In this document: in pieces, positions 11,580 through 22,020 of the stretch | Layout: each line of letters begins with the position of its first letter | Numbering within the stretch: the first letter of the stretch is position 1 | Origin: Papilionanthe hookeriana x Papilionanthe teres | Lineage: Eukaryota; Streptophyta; Magnoliopsida; Asparagales; Orchidaceae | Assembly (NCBI GenBank): GCA_022702705.1 | Contig: CM040427.1 | Span: forward strand, 19,925,625-19,989,624 | DNA: 64,000 nt | Direction of reading: 5' to 3' | Program-made: the position numbers and the translations under genes | Notes under the pieces: generated by a model | What the model saw: the letters and a program-made list of their open reading frames with translations, nothing else | Databases searched by the model: none | What the model was told of the DNA's origin: nothing

Positions 11580-11715
11580 GCAGCAGACGTCCGATCAGGC
11601 GTGTATCTGACGGACGACCCTGATGCGATCGGACGGATCTTCATCCGTGCATAGGCGCCATACGAACCACGCTGGCCAATAGGAGAGCGACACGTGGATT
11701 GAGCGGGAAATGGAT
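11580..11715 (+). promoter_or_regulatory. CpG block with hairpin, CCAAT, ABRE/G-box and E2F-like sites
   Basis: This CG-rich island lies about 350 bases below the TATA box. It has CGTCCGATC (11,588-11,596) and its exact complement GATCGGACG (11,627-11,635), with nested ATCAGG/CCTGAT, so a hairpin is possible. It then has CCAAT (11,676), ACACGTGG (11,690-11,697, the abscisic-acid-response/G-box core) and GCGGGAAA (11,703-11,710, E2F-type). The last three are kept exactly in the 3' LTR (22,452, 22,466, 22,479) while the hairpin is eroded there. The function is inferred from motif resemblance only. Confidence 0.4.
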
Positions 11716-13499
11716 TTTTTGGATTTATTTTTGACACAAAACTTCAAAAAATCATAACTTTGCCTAGAAAACTCCAAAAAATAAAATAAAAATACCCTCT
11801 TACGCATGAAAATGAGAAGAATAATGTGAAAGTAATTTTATTTTTATTTAATGCATATTTATTTTTAATTAATTAAATATTATTTTCAATATTTTAATTC
11901 TTCATGCATGTAGGAGCTTCACCATAACTTGAAATTTTTATATGTTATTCTATGCATAATGGTTGATCTTTCTTGATTTTTCCAAAGTTATGAAAGATTT
12001 CCATGATGAGATATCTATTTTTCAATATTATGCTTCAGTTTTCCTATAATAATTATAAAAATTACCATGTTACTTAGAAAAATCTAGAAAAATTAGAGTA
12101 TGTTCTCTTTGACCAGAGAAACATTAGAAACTTATCTCATGATTTATTTCAGTAAAAAAAACTCTAATTTGGCCAAAACTTAAAATGTAATTTTAATTAA
12201 TTAGAATTAACCACACATCAAAATAACTTGAAAATAATTCTCCACTGAACTTTAGGATTAGAGGAACCTCATATAAAAATTTGATATCAATTGGAAATGT
12301 TTAGCCCCACTAAATGAATTAATTAAGTCACATAACCAAAATTAAAATTTAAAAATTCATAACTCCAAACATACATTTCAAAAATTCACCAAATTGGTTT
12401 TGTGGGCTCTTTGATATCAGAGAAGTCTATAAAAATTAAAATTGGAATTTTCTAAAATTTTTTATTTTTAATCATATTTTTAATATTTTAAATAATTAAA
12501 AATAATAAAAATTATAAAATATTAAAAATCATAAAAATGTCATATTTTGACTCCTAATCACTTACGAACAAACCAAATATTTTTTCCAAGTCTCAAAGTA
12601 AAGATATTGAATTTCAAATGCTTAAAATAACTTCTAATATTAAAAAATGTAATTTCCAACCTTTTCACTAAATTAATTCCAATAAATCAAAGAAAAATCA
12701 GAAAATTATATAATTTGTTTCTTTGAACTCCTTGAGGTCAGAGAGTTTTATGAAAAATATAAAATCCATTTTTTAACTTCAATTTTATTTTATAGTTAAT
12801 TAGTACTCTAAAACTCAAAATAATTATAATAAATAAAATATAGTTAAAAAAATCACCAAAATTGGTCCTCTGGTCATTAGGAACAGCCCATAATTTTTTT
12901 TAAGGTCAGAAACCTTTCCTTGGTCATGTTGTTGAATTTTTCTTGAAAATCCCTAATTTTCATTAAAAATAATTATATAAATAAATTAAAATCAGAAAAA
13001 TCACATTTTCTCCTCTAATGTCTTAATTGACATGTGAGTGAAGTGACATAAAAATTTGAAATTCATTTGAGCTCAACTTAGTGAGTTATGAAATAAATAA
13101 GCTTAAAAGGGCATAAAGGTAATTAAAGAATTTAAACAACTTTATTAAAATTTTAAGTTTAATTAAAATGGAGAGTAAAATATTTGATTTTATCTTTCTT
13201 GGATGATTGAAACTTTGGGAAATTAAAAGGGTAGGAACCCATTAATCACTTTTAATAAACCAAAAATGAAACTTTAATTATTTAAAAAATTTAAATTTTG
13301 GAAGATTAATGAAAATTTGAATTATTAAAAATAAGGATATAATTTGAGAGGATATTAATCCTTTAATAAAAAAATCCCTAAATAAATCACTTCAACAATA
13401 TTTAACTTTTAATTAAGATTGAAATGATAATCCAAACTAAGTAAATTAAAAATTAAAAAAAATGAATCCCTTAAATTAAAGAAAAAGTTCAAAATATTA

Positions 13500-13680
13500 A
13501 ATAGTTTAATAAAAATAATTAAATTAAATTATATTAAATTAAATTAAGTAAAAATTAAATTAAAATTAAAATTAAATTAAATTAACATTTTAACAATTAA
13601 GTTAAGCTAAATTAAAAAAAAAATTAAATTAAATTAAATTAAATTAAATTAAATCAAATCAAATTTAAATTAAATTAAGT
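13500..13680 (+). repeat. (AAATT)n microsatellite in the 5' LTR
   Basis: Runs of AAATT/TAAAT repeats with interruptions; the counterpart in the 3' LTR (24,290-24,440) is shorter, and the one in H (59,200-59,510) is the longest. This is a major source of length difference among family LTRs. Confidence 0.7.
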
Positions 13681-15900
13681 TAACAACATTCAAAAATAAA
13701 AGTAAAACAAATTTAAAATATTAAGATCACCTAAAGTATAAAGATTTAAACCAAAAATAATTTGAACACTATTCCAAACTTAAAATTATTAATTAAAACC
13801 TCATAATTAAACTAAATCACTTTAAACCATTAACTCAAACTTCAAATTAAGAATGATTAAAATTCTCAACAAACCAACTCGCTCTTAAAGGCTTTAATTA
13901 TTATAACTCTTAAATAGAGTATTAAGTGAGATGTCATTTCATTCATCAGGTAATCAAATACCCAAGTTCACTAAGCAAGAGATAAAGCTTAACTAAACTC
14001 CTGAATGATTAATTCACCTGTGCAACTAAATTTACTTAGACTCAAAATAATCTCGGAAGTATTGAAAAGATGTTTATGACTTGTCCTAAGCACTTCCTCA
14101 ATATGACGAGATGTTTTAGAAGAACAATTGAATTTAATTGTTCTTTGATGAAGAAAATCATCCATAAACAAAACACAAGAACCTAGACGTCATAGGAAAT
14201 GACTAGTTATAGGACTAGGATCTTGGTAGACAACCAAAACCTTCCCTTAGCTTTATCTAGGTATTTGTTGAAATATTTAAATGCCTTAACATGTGTTTTA
14301 AGTGCAGCTTGGGATGACGGGAAGACCCTCCAGGTACGCTTTTATTCTATTGCAATTTACTTTATTGCAATTCACTTACTTGCATTGCACTTTACTTTTC
14401 TTGCATGTTAAACAAGATTGACACCCCGCGTGAAAACTGAAACCTTTAGGATAGCCACAAAACTGAAACCCAAAATTAAATTAAAAGTCACAACAAGATA
14501 ATATTCACCTCCACAACATTCAAAATATAAAACAACTCAAAATTTAATCACAAACAGAACAACAAAACTACAACTACAACTAAACTAAAACGTCTCGTTG
14601 GATGATCGAGAATACCTCGGATGATGTAACCCACGTGTTGCTAACGGGATTTCCCACGGTCTAAATGAAAGTGTGGAACTCATTCAGTTGAGTTTAGCAA
14701 ATTCATCTGGACTAAGTGAATCTGATGAAAATAACGTTGCAGGGATGACGGAACCGTGAGATCTTAATCGGTTATGTTTAATCAACTTTAAGATTTGTTT
14801 TAATTAAGAAATTAAAAAAATTTGGATTTTAAGATTTCTAAACCAAAACACTTTTCTCATCTCCTGATTTTCACCTTCTAAAACTAAACCTCTGCAAAAA
14901 CAATGAGCTTGGAGCATAGTGGGCAAAGACAGCCCATCGTCATCAAGCAAAACCCGAGTCTACTTCAAGAAAACTTTCCTTAGAATTAAATAACAAAGCC
15001 ATAGGATTTCGAGGTAGTTTGCTTAGTGCAACATAAATCCTCAACCTTTTGTTAGGCATTTGCATAATCATATTATGCAAATTAAGCCCTAACCGGTCTT
15101 AGGATTCCGAGGTAGTTGTTTGGTATGACATAAACCCTCATATCTTCAAGGCTATTTGTGTGATTATATCATACAAATATAAGTCCTAATTAATTAAAAT
15201 TGGCAGGATTGCAACATTAAATAATTTTCTTAAACTCGAAGCCAAATAATAAAATAGTTTGGGAAGTTGCCAAGATTCTTCTTGGATCCTCAGCTTCTCC
15301 TACTTCTCTCCCTTTGGACTCTTGAAATAAACTGTTCCAAATTTGAGCTAATCCCTATTAAAACTTCCAAAACTCAATCCTTTAAAAACCTTAAACTTTG
15401 AGATTCTTGAGAGCAAAACCACTGATCATTATCAAGAGTTTTCTTAAATGATTCATGTCATTTAAGATGTAATTAACTATAGGGGCTTACCCTTATAGGG
15501 AACTTTAAGAACCTGAGTAATATAAACCCTGCTTAATTCCTTTATATTAAGCAGGGGAACTTGTCGGCTTATAAAATTGGTTCGCAAACCAAAAGAATGT
15601 CACAAATCTTCTAGTTTATTTAATTGAGCCCCACCATCAAGCATGGTGTCTATTCTCCGGGATAGATATACAACATGTGGTGCGGTGCTCGTTTATATAA
15701 ACTATTCGGGATTCGAGATCGCTTGATTTCATATCTTAAAATTTTCAAACTTAAAATTATTTTCAAAATCAAATGTTACTTTCTAAATTATATATATATA
15801 TATTTAAATCAAATTTAAAATATAAAATTCGCCGACAATTTCGTTAGCGACCCTCTTTTCAAAATAAAACACAAAACCTAAAAATAAGCCGTACAATTTC

Positions 15901-15918
15901 TGGCGACTCCGCTGGGGA
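15901..15918 (+). other. Primer-binding site of element B
   Basis: TGGCGACTCCGCTGGGGA begins five bases after the 5' LTR ends. It is the form found in Ogre/Tat-lineage Ty3/gypsy elements and complements the 3' end of a plant tRNA-Arg (established for Ogre; complementarity assigned from memory of the family). Confidence 0.75.
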
Positions 15919-17028
15919 CTAGTTCCTCTCTCCATTTTGATCAGATGTTTTTGCTTTCATAAATAGGTAGTGAGTCCATGCTCCTAGTGGACCAAACTAC
16001 TATTCTTTCCGTTGGCATACCCCGTTCATTTCTGTCTTGAGCGAGTATAGTCAACTCCTTTTTGGATTCTGGAGCCACTGTTTAAACACCCTTAAACAGA
16101 GAGGTTCCGGAATCCTCCCACCTCCCTAAAGAGGCGAGGTAGACCCCCAATAGGTGTATTAGAGTAGGAGTAATCTGTCGAAGTGAGTTCGATGCAAATT
16201 CAACCTCCTCTAAATCTTGGACTGGGTCCGATACTTCACTCCTCTTTGTGTTTGACTTGTTGCAAACAGGTCAAACTGAAATTCCACTCTAACAACCTTC
16301 CAATAAACTTTAAACAAAATAAATTTTGTTAAAATTTCAATTCAAAATAAAATTCTCAAAACCCATCGAATACATTAATAAAATAAAATGCAAAATTTTG
16401 AGATAAAAAAAATTCACATGAATAAATTTCAGAGGATGCCCAGTTTACAGGACAAGTGCGTTAACTTGAGTATTACCGCTGAAATTACAAGGCAAAGGAC
16501 ATCATTGACTTCTGAATGTTCTTCAAAAGACGATCTACACATTCACTGAAGGACTGTCCCGCGACGAAGCTACAAACAAGTTCAAATGCCATGGATTAAC
16601 AATCAAAATGGATAGAAGGATAATAGGTAGTGGGTCCCGACCCTCTCACCACAAAACAGTCAAAGAAACTCGATGATGGGTCGTGGGTCCCAACCCACCA
16701 CCACAACAAAAATAAAAATAATATGCTCAAGGACATTCAAAGTTTAGCAGAAAGATAATCAAGAAGGGGTGAGACACGATGAAACTTCAGCATTTTAATA
16801 AGAATATGACTTCAGGAAAGAATGAAATTAATGCCATAATGACTGGGTCCTTCGCTTTAAGGAATTTGGACTGGGTCCTAAATTGATTTAAAAATGAAGT
16901 AGTGTGGTTGAAATACGAGTAATTGATTCGGGATATCACGAACCTTTTAATTTCCCGCCATGTGACTGGGTCCGAACTTTCAGAAAAGTTATAATATCCC
17001 AGCATTCATGTTAAGGAACATTTCAGAA

Positions 17029-17354
17029 TTATTAATTAGGGGAGTTTCGACATTCAAAATCTTTAACAGAAATATGCCTTATCAGATACAGTAATTCTCA
17101 GAAAACAAAAGAAGCAAAAAAAAGGAGTTCCTGGGGAGAAACTTGAGGTGAGCACACAATCAAAAATTGGTGTCCTAATTCAGACATTCAAAATCTTTAA
17201 CATGTGCTTCACCAGATATAATAATCCTCAATGAAAAAAATTGAATAAAAAAAGAGAAAAAAAAGGGAAACAAAAAGAAAAAGACTCCCTAAGAAGAAGC
17301 TTGAGGAAAGCATGTAATCAAAAATTGGTATCTTAATCCTCCCCTGATTAATAA
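17029..17354 (+). repeat. Direct duplication bracketed by a 16-nt inverted repeat
   Basis: Two similar units begin with GACATTCAAAATCTTTAACA at 17,049 and 17,183; both continue with a sequence like 'aatcaaaaattggt.tc.taat'. The pair is enclosed by TTATTAATTAGGGGAG (17,029-17,044) and its complement with one mismatch at 17,339-17,354. Confidence 0.65.
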
Positions 17355-17686
17355 AACTTGAAAGACAACCTTAAGAAGTTTCCTTCGATATTATGCTTTG
17401 AAAAAAGTCAAGTGATTCTATGCCTTTTGGTTGATCATTAATTGACTCATAAATATCTTTGGACGGTGAAAAATATTTTAATCACATGAACAAAAATTTT
17501 GAAATCTGCTTAAGCCCAAGAAAAAAAGAATTAAACAAATGACAACGATATTAGCAGTTAATGGAAATTCAACCCTGAAGTCATATCCTTCAGCGCTCAG
17601 CAAATACAACTTCAAAATCAGTTCAAAGAACGTCATAGTAATTTCTCAAAGACAGTGTAAAATCCCAAAGTTTCAATCATTGGATG

Positions 17687-17732
17687 TAAAGCAATGCGGT
17701 ATCGGATGTAAAATCCTCAACCTCTAAAATTT
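17687..17732 (-). repeat. Single inverted copy of the 83-bp satellite core
   Basis: These 46 bases are the reverse complement of the core of the tandem array at 18,645-19,275 (45 of 46 identical to the copy starting near 18,810). Lying about 920 bases upstream in opposite orientation, it could pair with any array unit in the element RNA. Confidence 0.9.
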
Positions 17733-18049
17733 GTCAGGGCAACTTCGCAAAGACAAACTAAACAATCCTCCTAAATCAGCGGTAAAGAATGACGACTGTT
17801 ACAAACGAAGCTACGAAGTTCCTGTCCGTTCAGCTGTGGTGTCTGTAGAAATAACACATCTTTGTAGGTACTTGAAAGGATATAATTCCAATAGTACCTC
17901 GAAGAACATGTCATTTTCTACAAATGTCTTCGGTCAGTGGACGATACCTCAAGGAGAACTGTGCATTGCGATGTTTCAAAGACAACCTCGTTTTACGAAG
18001 CACAGATGCCGCACTTGCTTATGACTGGGTCCAAACCCTAAATAAAAAA

Positions 18050-18640
18050 AAAGAAAATTTATGAAACATAAATGAATAAAATAAAACTTCATAAAAAAAA
18101 CCAACAATAAATCCCTCAACGAATGACAACAAATAAATAAAAAAAAAGAAAAAATGAAAAATAAAAAATGAAATCCGAAATCAAATTGAAATCTAAATCA
18201 AAACAAACTTACATCATCGAAACAAAAAAAAGAAGAATCTCAATATTAAAAATAAACCTCAAATCTGAATCTCCAATCTGTACTTTCAAATCCAATCTCA
18301 ATTTGAACCTCAAATCAAATCCCAATCAAAGTCAAATTCCAACTTTCAAATCTAAAATCCAATCCCTTCAATTATCTTCCTTGTTTAAGATAGGAGCAAT
18401 CAATTCCATTGACATGGAGCCATAAGGTTTTCAATTTGGTTCTGATGGCGAGGAATCGTATCCAATCCAAACCAGTAACTTTTCAATCAACTCTTTTGAA
18501 TGAGATATGTGACATCCTCATATTCCCTCCTAATCTGTTTCTTTCCACAAAAATCTTTTACAACTTTCATGACATCCTCAAAACACCGAAATTCTACACT
18601 TTTCAAGTTGACACTACAAATCTTTGCAAATCAATCGCGA
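18050..18640 (+). repeat. Low-complexity CAAATC-rich tract
   Basis: An A-rich stretch leads into irregular AAATC/CAAATC/AATCTC words (18,160-18,370), then unique AT-rich sequence up to the array. No coding signal is recognised. It belongs to the variable 3' part of the internal region. Confidence 0.5.
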
Positions 18641-18644
18641 AATC

Positions 18645-19275
18645 CAAATCAAATTTTAGAGGTTGAGGATTTTACATCTGATACCGCATTGCTTTTCCCT
18701 ATCGCAATGGTTCAAATCAAAATCAAATTTTAGAGGTTGAGGATTTTACATCTGATATCACATTGCTTTAGGTTCTTTCCTTATCGCAATGGTTCAAATC
18801 AAAAATCAATTTTAGAGGTTGAGGATTTTACATCCGATACCGCATTGCTTTAGTTTCTTTCCCTATCGCAATGGTTCAAATCAAAAATCAAATTTTAGAG
18901 GTTGAGGATTTTACATCCGATACCGCATTTCTTTAGATTCTTTCCCTATCATAATGGTTCAAATCAAAAATCAAATTTTAGAGGTTGAGGATTTTACATC
19001 CGATACCACATTGCTTTAGGTTCTTTCCCTATTGCAATGGTTCAAATCAAATATCAAATTTTAGAGGTTGAGGATTTTACATCGGATACCACATTGCTTT
19101 AGGTTCTTTCCCTATCACAGTGGTTCAAATTCAAAATTTCAAATTTCAGAGGTTGAAGATCCCAGCATCCGATACCGCATTGCTTTGCAATGGTTCCTGT
19201 TAAATTTTAGAGGTTGAGGATCACAACATCCGACACCGCATTGCTTTAAGATCCTTTCCTATCGCAATGGTTCAA
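18645..19275 (+). repeat. Tandem array, ~83-bp unit, 8 copies
   Basis: The core GGTTGAGGATTTTACATC recurs with its unit starting at 18,661, 18,735, 18,817, 18,900, 18,983, 19,066, 19,151 and 19,212, so spacing is 74, 82, 83, 83, 83, 85 and 61. Each unit contains GATACCGCATTGCTTT and TATCGCAATGGTTCAA. The outer units are the most diverged, as expected for unequal exchange. Tandem repeats just upstream of the 3' LTR are known in Ogre/Tat-type elements and can seed genomic satellites. Confidence 0.92.
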
Positions 19276-19304
19276 GTCAAAGTTCTCATCGTAGAACATC
19301 AATT

Positions 19305-19595
19305 CTCGAGGCTGGAGCTAAACTTCCAGTTCTCATTTCAATTCGGAGGCTGGAGCCGAGCTTCCATCTCTCATTCAAATTCGATCAATTCATCTAACCA
19401 AATTGAAACTTTTCTCACGAACTTTCACATAATGGAATTATTTGAAAACCTCAAATTCAGATTCAAAATCAACATTTTTAACTTAAATGAAATCACACAT
19501 AAACTAAACCAAAATTCCAAACTTTAAATTCAAACTAAAATTCCAAACTTCAAATTCAAACTAAAATTCCAAACTTCAAATTTCAAACTGCAAAT
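19305..19595 (+). repeat. Two further small tandem repeats before the 3' LTR
   Basis: GAGGCTGGAGC.(A/G)A.CTTCCA occurs twice (about 19,307 and 19,346). CTAAAATTCCAAACTTCAAA-type units of about 26 bp occur three times (about 19,505-19,588). Together with the 83-bp array they make the last 1.3 kb of the internal region almost wholly repetitive. Confidence 0.7.
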
Positions 19596-19863
19596 CTTCA
19601 ACTCAAATCTTGAAATTTTCAATCTTAAGCTCTAAATCAAATCCGATTGTGTCCCCCTTTGTAATGTGGAATTTTAAATTCTTTTGCTTTATTTTGAAGG
19701 ATTTCACATTTCCTCCCCAGCGAGAGTCCGATATTCTTCCATAGCGAAAATCCACCAGATACTCCCCAGCAGAAACTTTCTTCGCTCCCTCCGTTTATTC
19801 TGAAAGAGTTGTTTTTGACGTATGTGTTGGTTCAGTTGATCTCTTCGGTCAACGCCAATACAC

Positions 19864-19888
19864 GTGGTGTGCTCCTTCAGCACACCAC
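19864..19888 (+). other. Perfect 10-bp hairpin next to the 3' LTR
   Basis: GTGGTGTGCT (19,864-19,873), loop CCTTC, AGCACACCAC (19,879-19,888). It ends two bases before the PPT-like segment and about 18 bases before the 3' LTR, where plus-strand DNA synthesis is primed. Confidence 0.85.
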
Positions 19889-19906
19889 ACCTATTGGGGG
19901 TCCATT
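19887..19906 (+). other. PPT region of element B
   Basis: ACACCTATTGGGGGTCCATT directly precedes the 3' LTR start at 19,907. It is only partly purine, unlike a classical PPT. Its first 16 bases are the exact reverse complement of 16,142-16,157, downstream of the PBS. Confidence 0.5.
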
Positions 19907-22012
19907 TGTTGACCTCATTTTTGGTGAGGTCTTTTCTCTCCTTAGTACTAAAGATCTATCCTTAGGCTTTCCCTTTGACTATCCTAGAGGATTAGAGATG
20001 GCACCCACCATTTAGAAATTTAAACACCTCTTAACTCCCTGCAAACCCCACTGCCTGATTGTAAACTCCTAATTCACTTAGAGGTTTAAGATCAAATGTG
20101 GAGGTTTAAAGGATCAGTTCCCTAAAGGACTCTTTGGCCTTAGGACTACCCTGGGTGGCCTGATCTGGTGACTGTTGACCTGCACACATTACACTTTCAC
20201 ACACATTCCAAATCCTAAAACTATTCTTGCCTAGCTTGACTTCCTGACTCATGTAGGTAATTCATATGGATGGATCTTAACCCCTAGGCCCTTGGCTAAG
20301 AGGGTTAGGAATAACATAGTGAATGCCTCAAATGAGTCCTCTCATGGCTCTTATGGGCTTGATATGACTTCATGGCTCAACCAAAGTGATTACATTATAC
20401 TCATATTTAATCAATCTTCATTTTTCCAAAATTTCAATTTTTGACCCCCGGGGTCTTACACCCGCTAAACTTACCAAATGCCCTTGAAACTACCCAAAAT
20501 TTGCAAAATCACCTAAATTACCCAAAATTCCTCAAAATCAATCCTAAAAATTTCCCCCCACTCAAATTGATCATCCATAGCCAAATATACCAAAATTTCC
20601 AAAAATACCCCCCAATACCCTCCAAATACCCAAAATGCCCTTCTTAGACAAAAATTCCATAAATTCAGAAAATTCCCAAAAAATTCTAAAAAATCTCAAA
20701 TATTCCCAATTTCATTTTGTTCAACTACACCAAAAGTCAATTTTGTCAATTTAACCAATGTTTAGCAAAACCCCCAATTTGATCCATTTTAAACCTAAAG
20801 TGAGCCCAATGTCAAACCAAACCACCCCAATTGACCTCAATTTTGGTCCAATGCAATTCTAAACTTCAATTCCATATCCCTAATATCAATCTAGACCAAA
20901 TCCAAGCCCAACTTGATTAACATTTGGATCCAATTTCAATTTGATGCCTAAATCCCCTAAATCGCCTAAACCCAAACCTAACCCAAATAGGCCCAAATCC
21001 CAAAATCAAAGCCCAACCAAAGTTGAAAACTCTTTATAACACTCCCCTAAACATTTCTCAACATTAATTTTACATCAAATCCAACCTTAAACCAACATTA
21101 ACCCAAGATAGCCAAAGTTAGCCCAATTTGACCCATTTTGGGCCCCATTACCAAATAGGCCCAAATTAAACCTATTTCAATTCCAAATGACACCAAACCT
21201 TCTCCAAATCACTCATGCCACACTCCTAAACTAAACCTAACATTTGTTTAGCCCAATCTTTCACAAAATCTCCATCCACCAATTTGTTTTCAAACTTAAA
21301 AGCCCACTTCCATAAAGCCTTTAAAAGACCACTTTCCATCAAATTCAAAAACCCAAAATCCATCCCCAAGCCCACATGAAACCTTTTATTCATCATTCAT
21401 TTGATAATCCTATTTGACTAAAGTCTTAAACCATCGTGAAATCAACCCATTTGTAGCATCATGACAAATCCCATCAAAGGAATCCAAAGTTTTTCAAAAT
21501 TCCAAATAACCCTTTTCCATGCAAGTGAGCTAACCTTTTCCCAAGCCATGAGCAAGCCAAATGAAGCCATGGAGCCATGCATAAGTCATATGCAAGCCAT
21601 GGGGAGCCCTTTCCACCTCACCATGCCATTTATGGCAAGAAGAGGGGAGCCTTTCCTAAGCCTTCACTAAACCTTTTTTAACCCCATCAATGATACACTT
21701 TAACCAAAATTAGCCACCTCACCTTGGATGGGGACTTCACCACACATGTGAGGCTGACCCAAATGATATCAGATCAGCCCAAATCAAGCCTTGGTGAGTG
21801 AACCAGGCCAAAACCATGAATTGACCCAAATTGGACCAAAAATGCTCCTTACACCCATGCCATTCAAATCCTTGACTTTACACATCGCAATACCAAATTG
21901 ATTGCACTAAAATAAAACTCTGACCTCCCCTCCACCTAAACACATATTTTGAACCCACTAATCAACCCCCATGGCCACCCAAGGCTCCACCATAACCTTC
22001 CTTATTTAAATC

Positions 22013-22020
22013 CCACCTCC
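22013..22020 (+). promoter_or_regulatory. TATA box of the 3' LTR (B)
   Basis: TATTTAAA at the place matching 11,229-11,236, in an almost identical context. In this position it could drive readout transcription into the flanking sequence. Confidence 0.5.

Larger units (their letters stand above)
9130..15895 (+). repeat. 5' LTR of element B
   Basis: This 6,766-bp LTR pairs with 19,907-26,641. Layout: start (TGTTGACCTCA), G-depleted U3 tract (about 9,690-10,620), TATA box at 11,229, CpG-bearing block at 11,580-11,715, long AT-rich centre with an (AAATT)n microsatellite near 13,500-13,680, a block conserved in all family copies at 14,309-14,336, and an end of CCGTACA before the PBS. ORFs inside are short and not preserved between copies. 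If transcription starts just below the TATA box, about 4.6 kb of R-U5 precedes the PBS. Confidence 0.92.
16220..18032 (+). repeat. Dispersed 10-mer GACTGGGTCC, five exact copies
   Basis: Exact copies on the plus strand at 16,220-16,229, 16,841-16,850, 16,869-16,878, 16,964-16,973 and 18,023-18,032. The flanking sequences differ, so this is not simple tandem duplication. About 0.004 copies are expected by chance in 4 kb of random sequence. Confidence 0.85.
15919..18050 (+). other. Non-coding internal region of element B, 5' half
   Basis: No reading frame resembles gag or pol. The longest open stretch (about 97 codons near 17,731-18,024) has no recognisable domain. The region carries a dispersed 10-mer (GACTGGGTCC, five copies to 18,032), the related 'gtgggtccc' words at 16,626 and 16,683, a 134-154 bp direct duplication, and the single inverted copy of the downstream satellite unit. 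A packaging/dimerisation leader is one possible role of such sequence in a non-autonomous element, but nothing proves it. Confidence 0.6.

Noticed and set aside
17731..18024. 97-codon open frame in the element B internal region
   Set aside because: No domain recognised, composition as in flanking non-coding sequence, and it spans unrelated repeat motifs; treated as chance.
18645..19275. CRISPR-like array
   Set aside because: Units are contiguous ~83-bp tandem repeats without unique spacers, in plant retrotransposon sequence.
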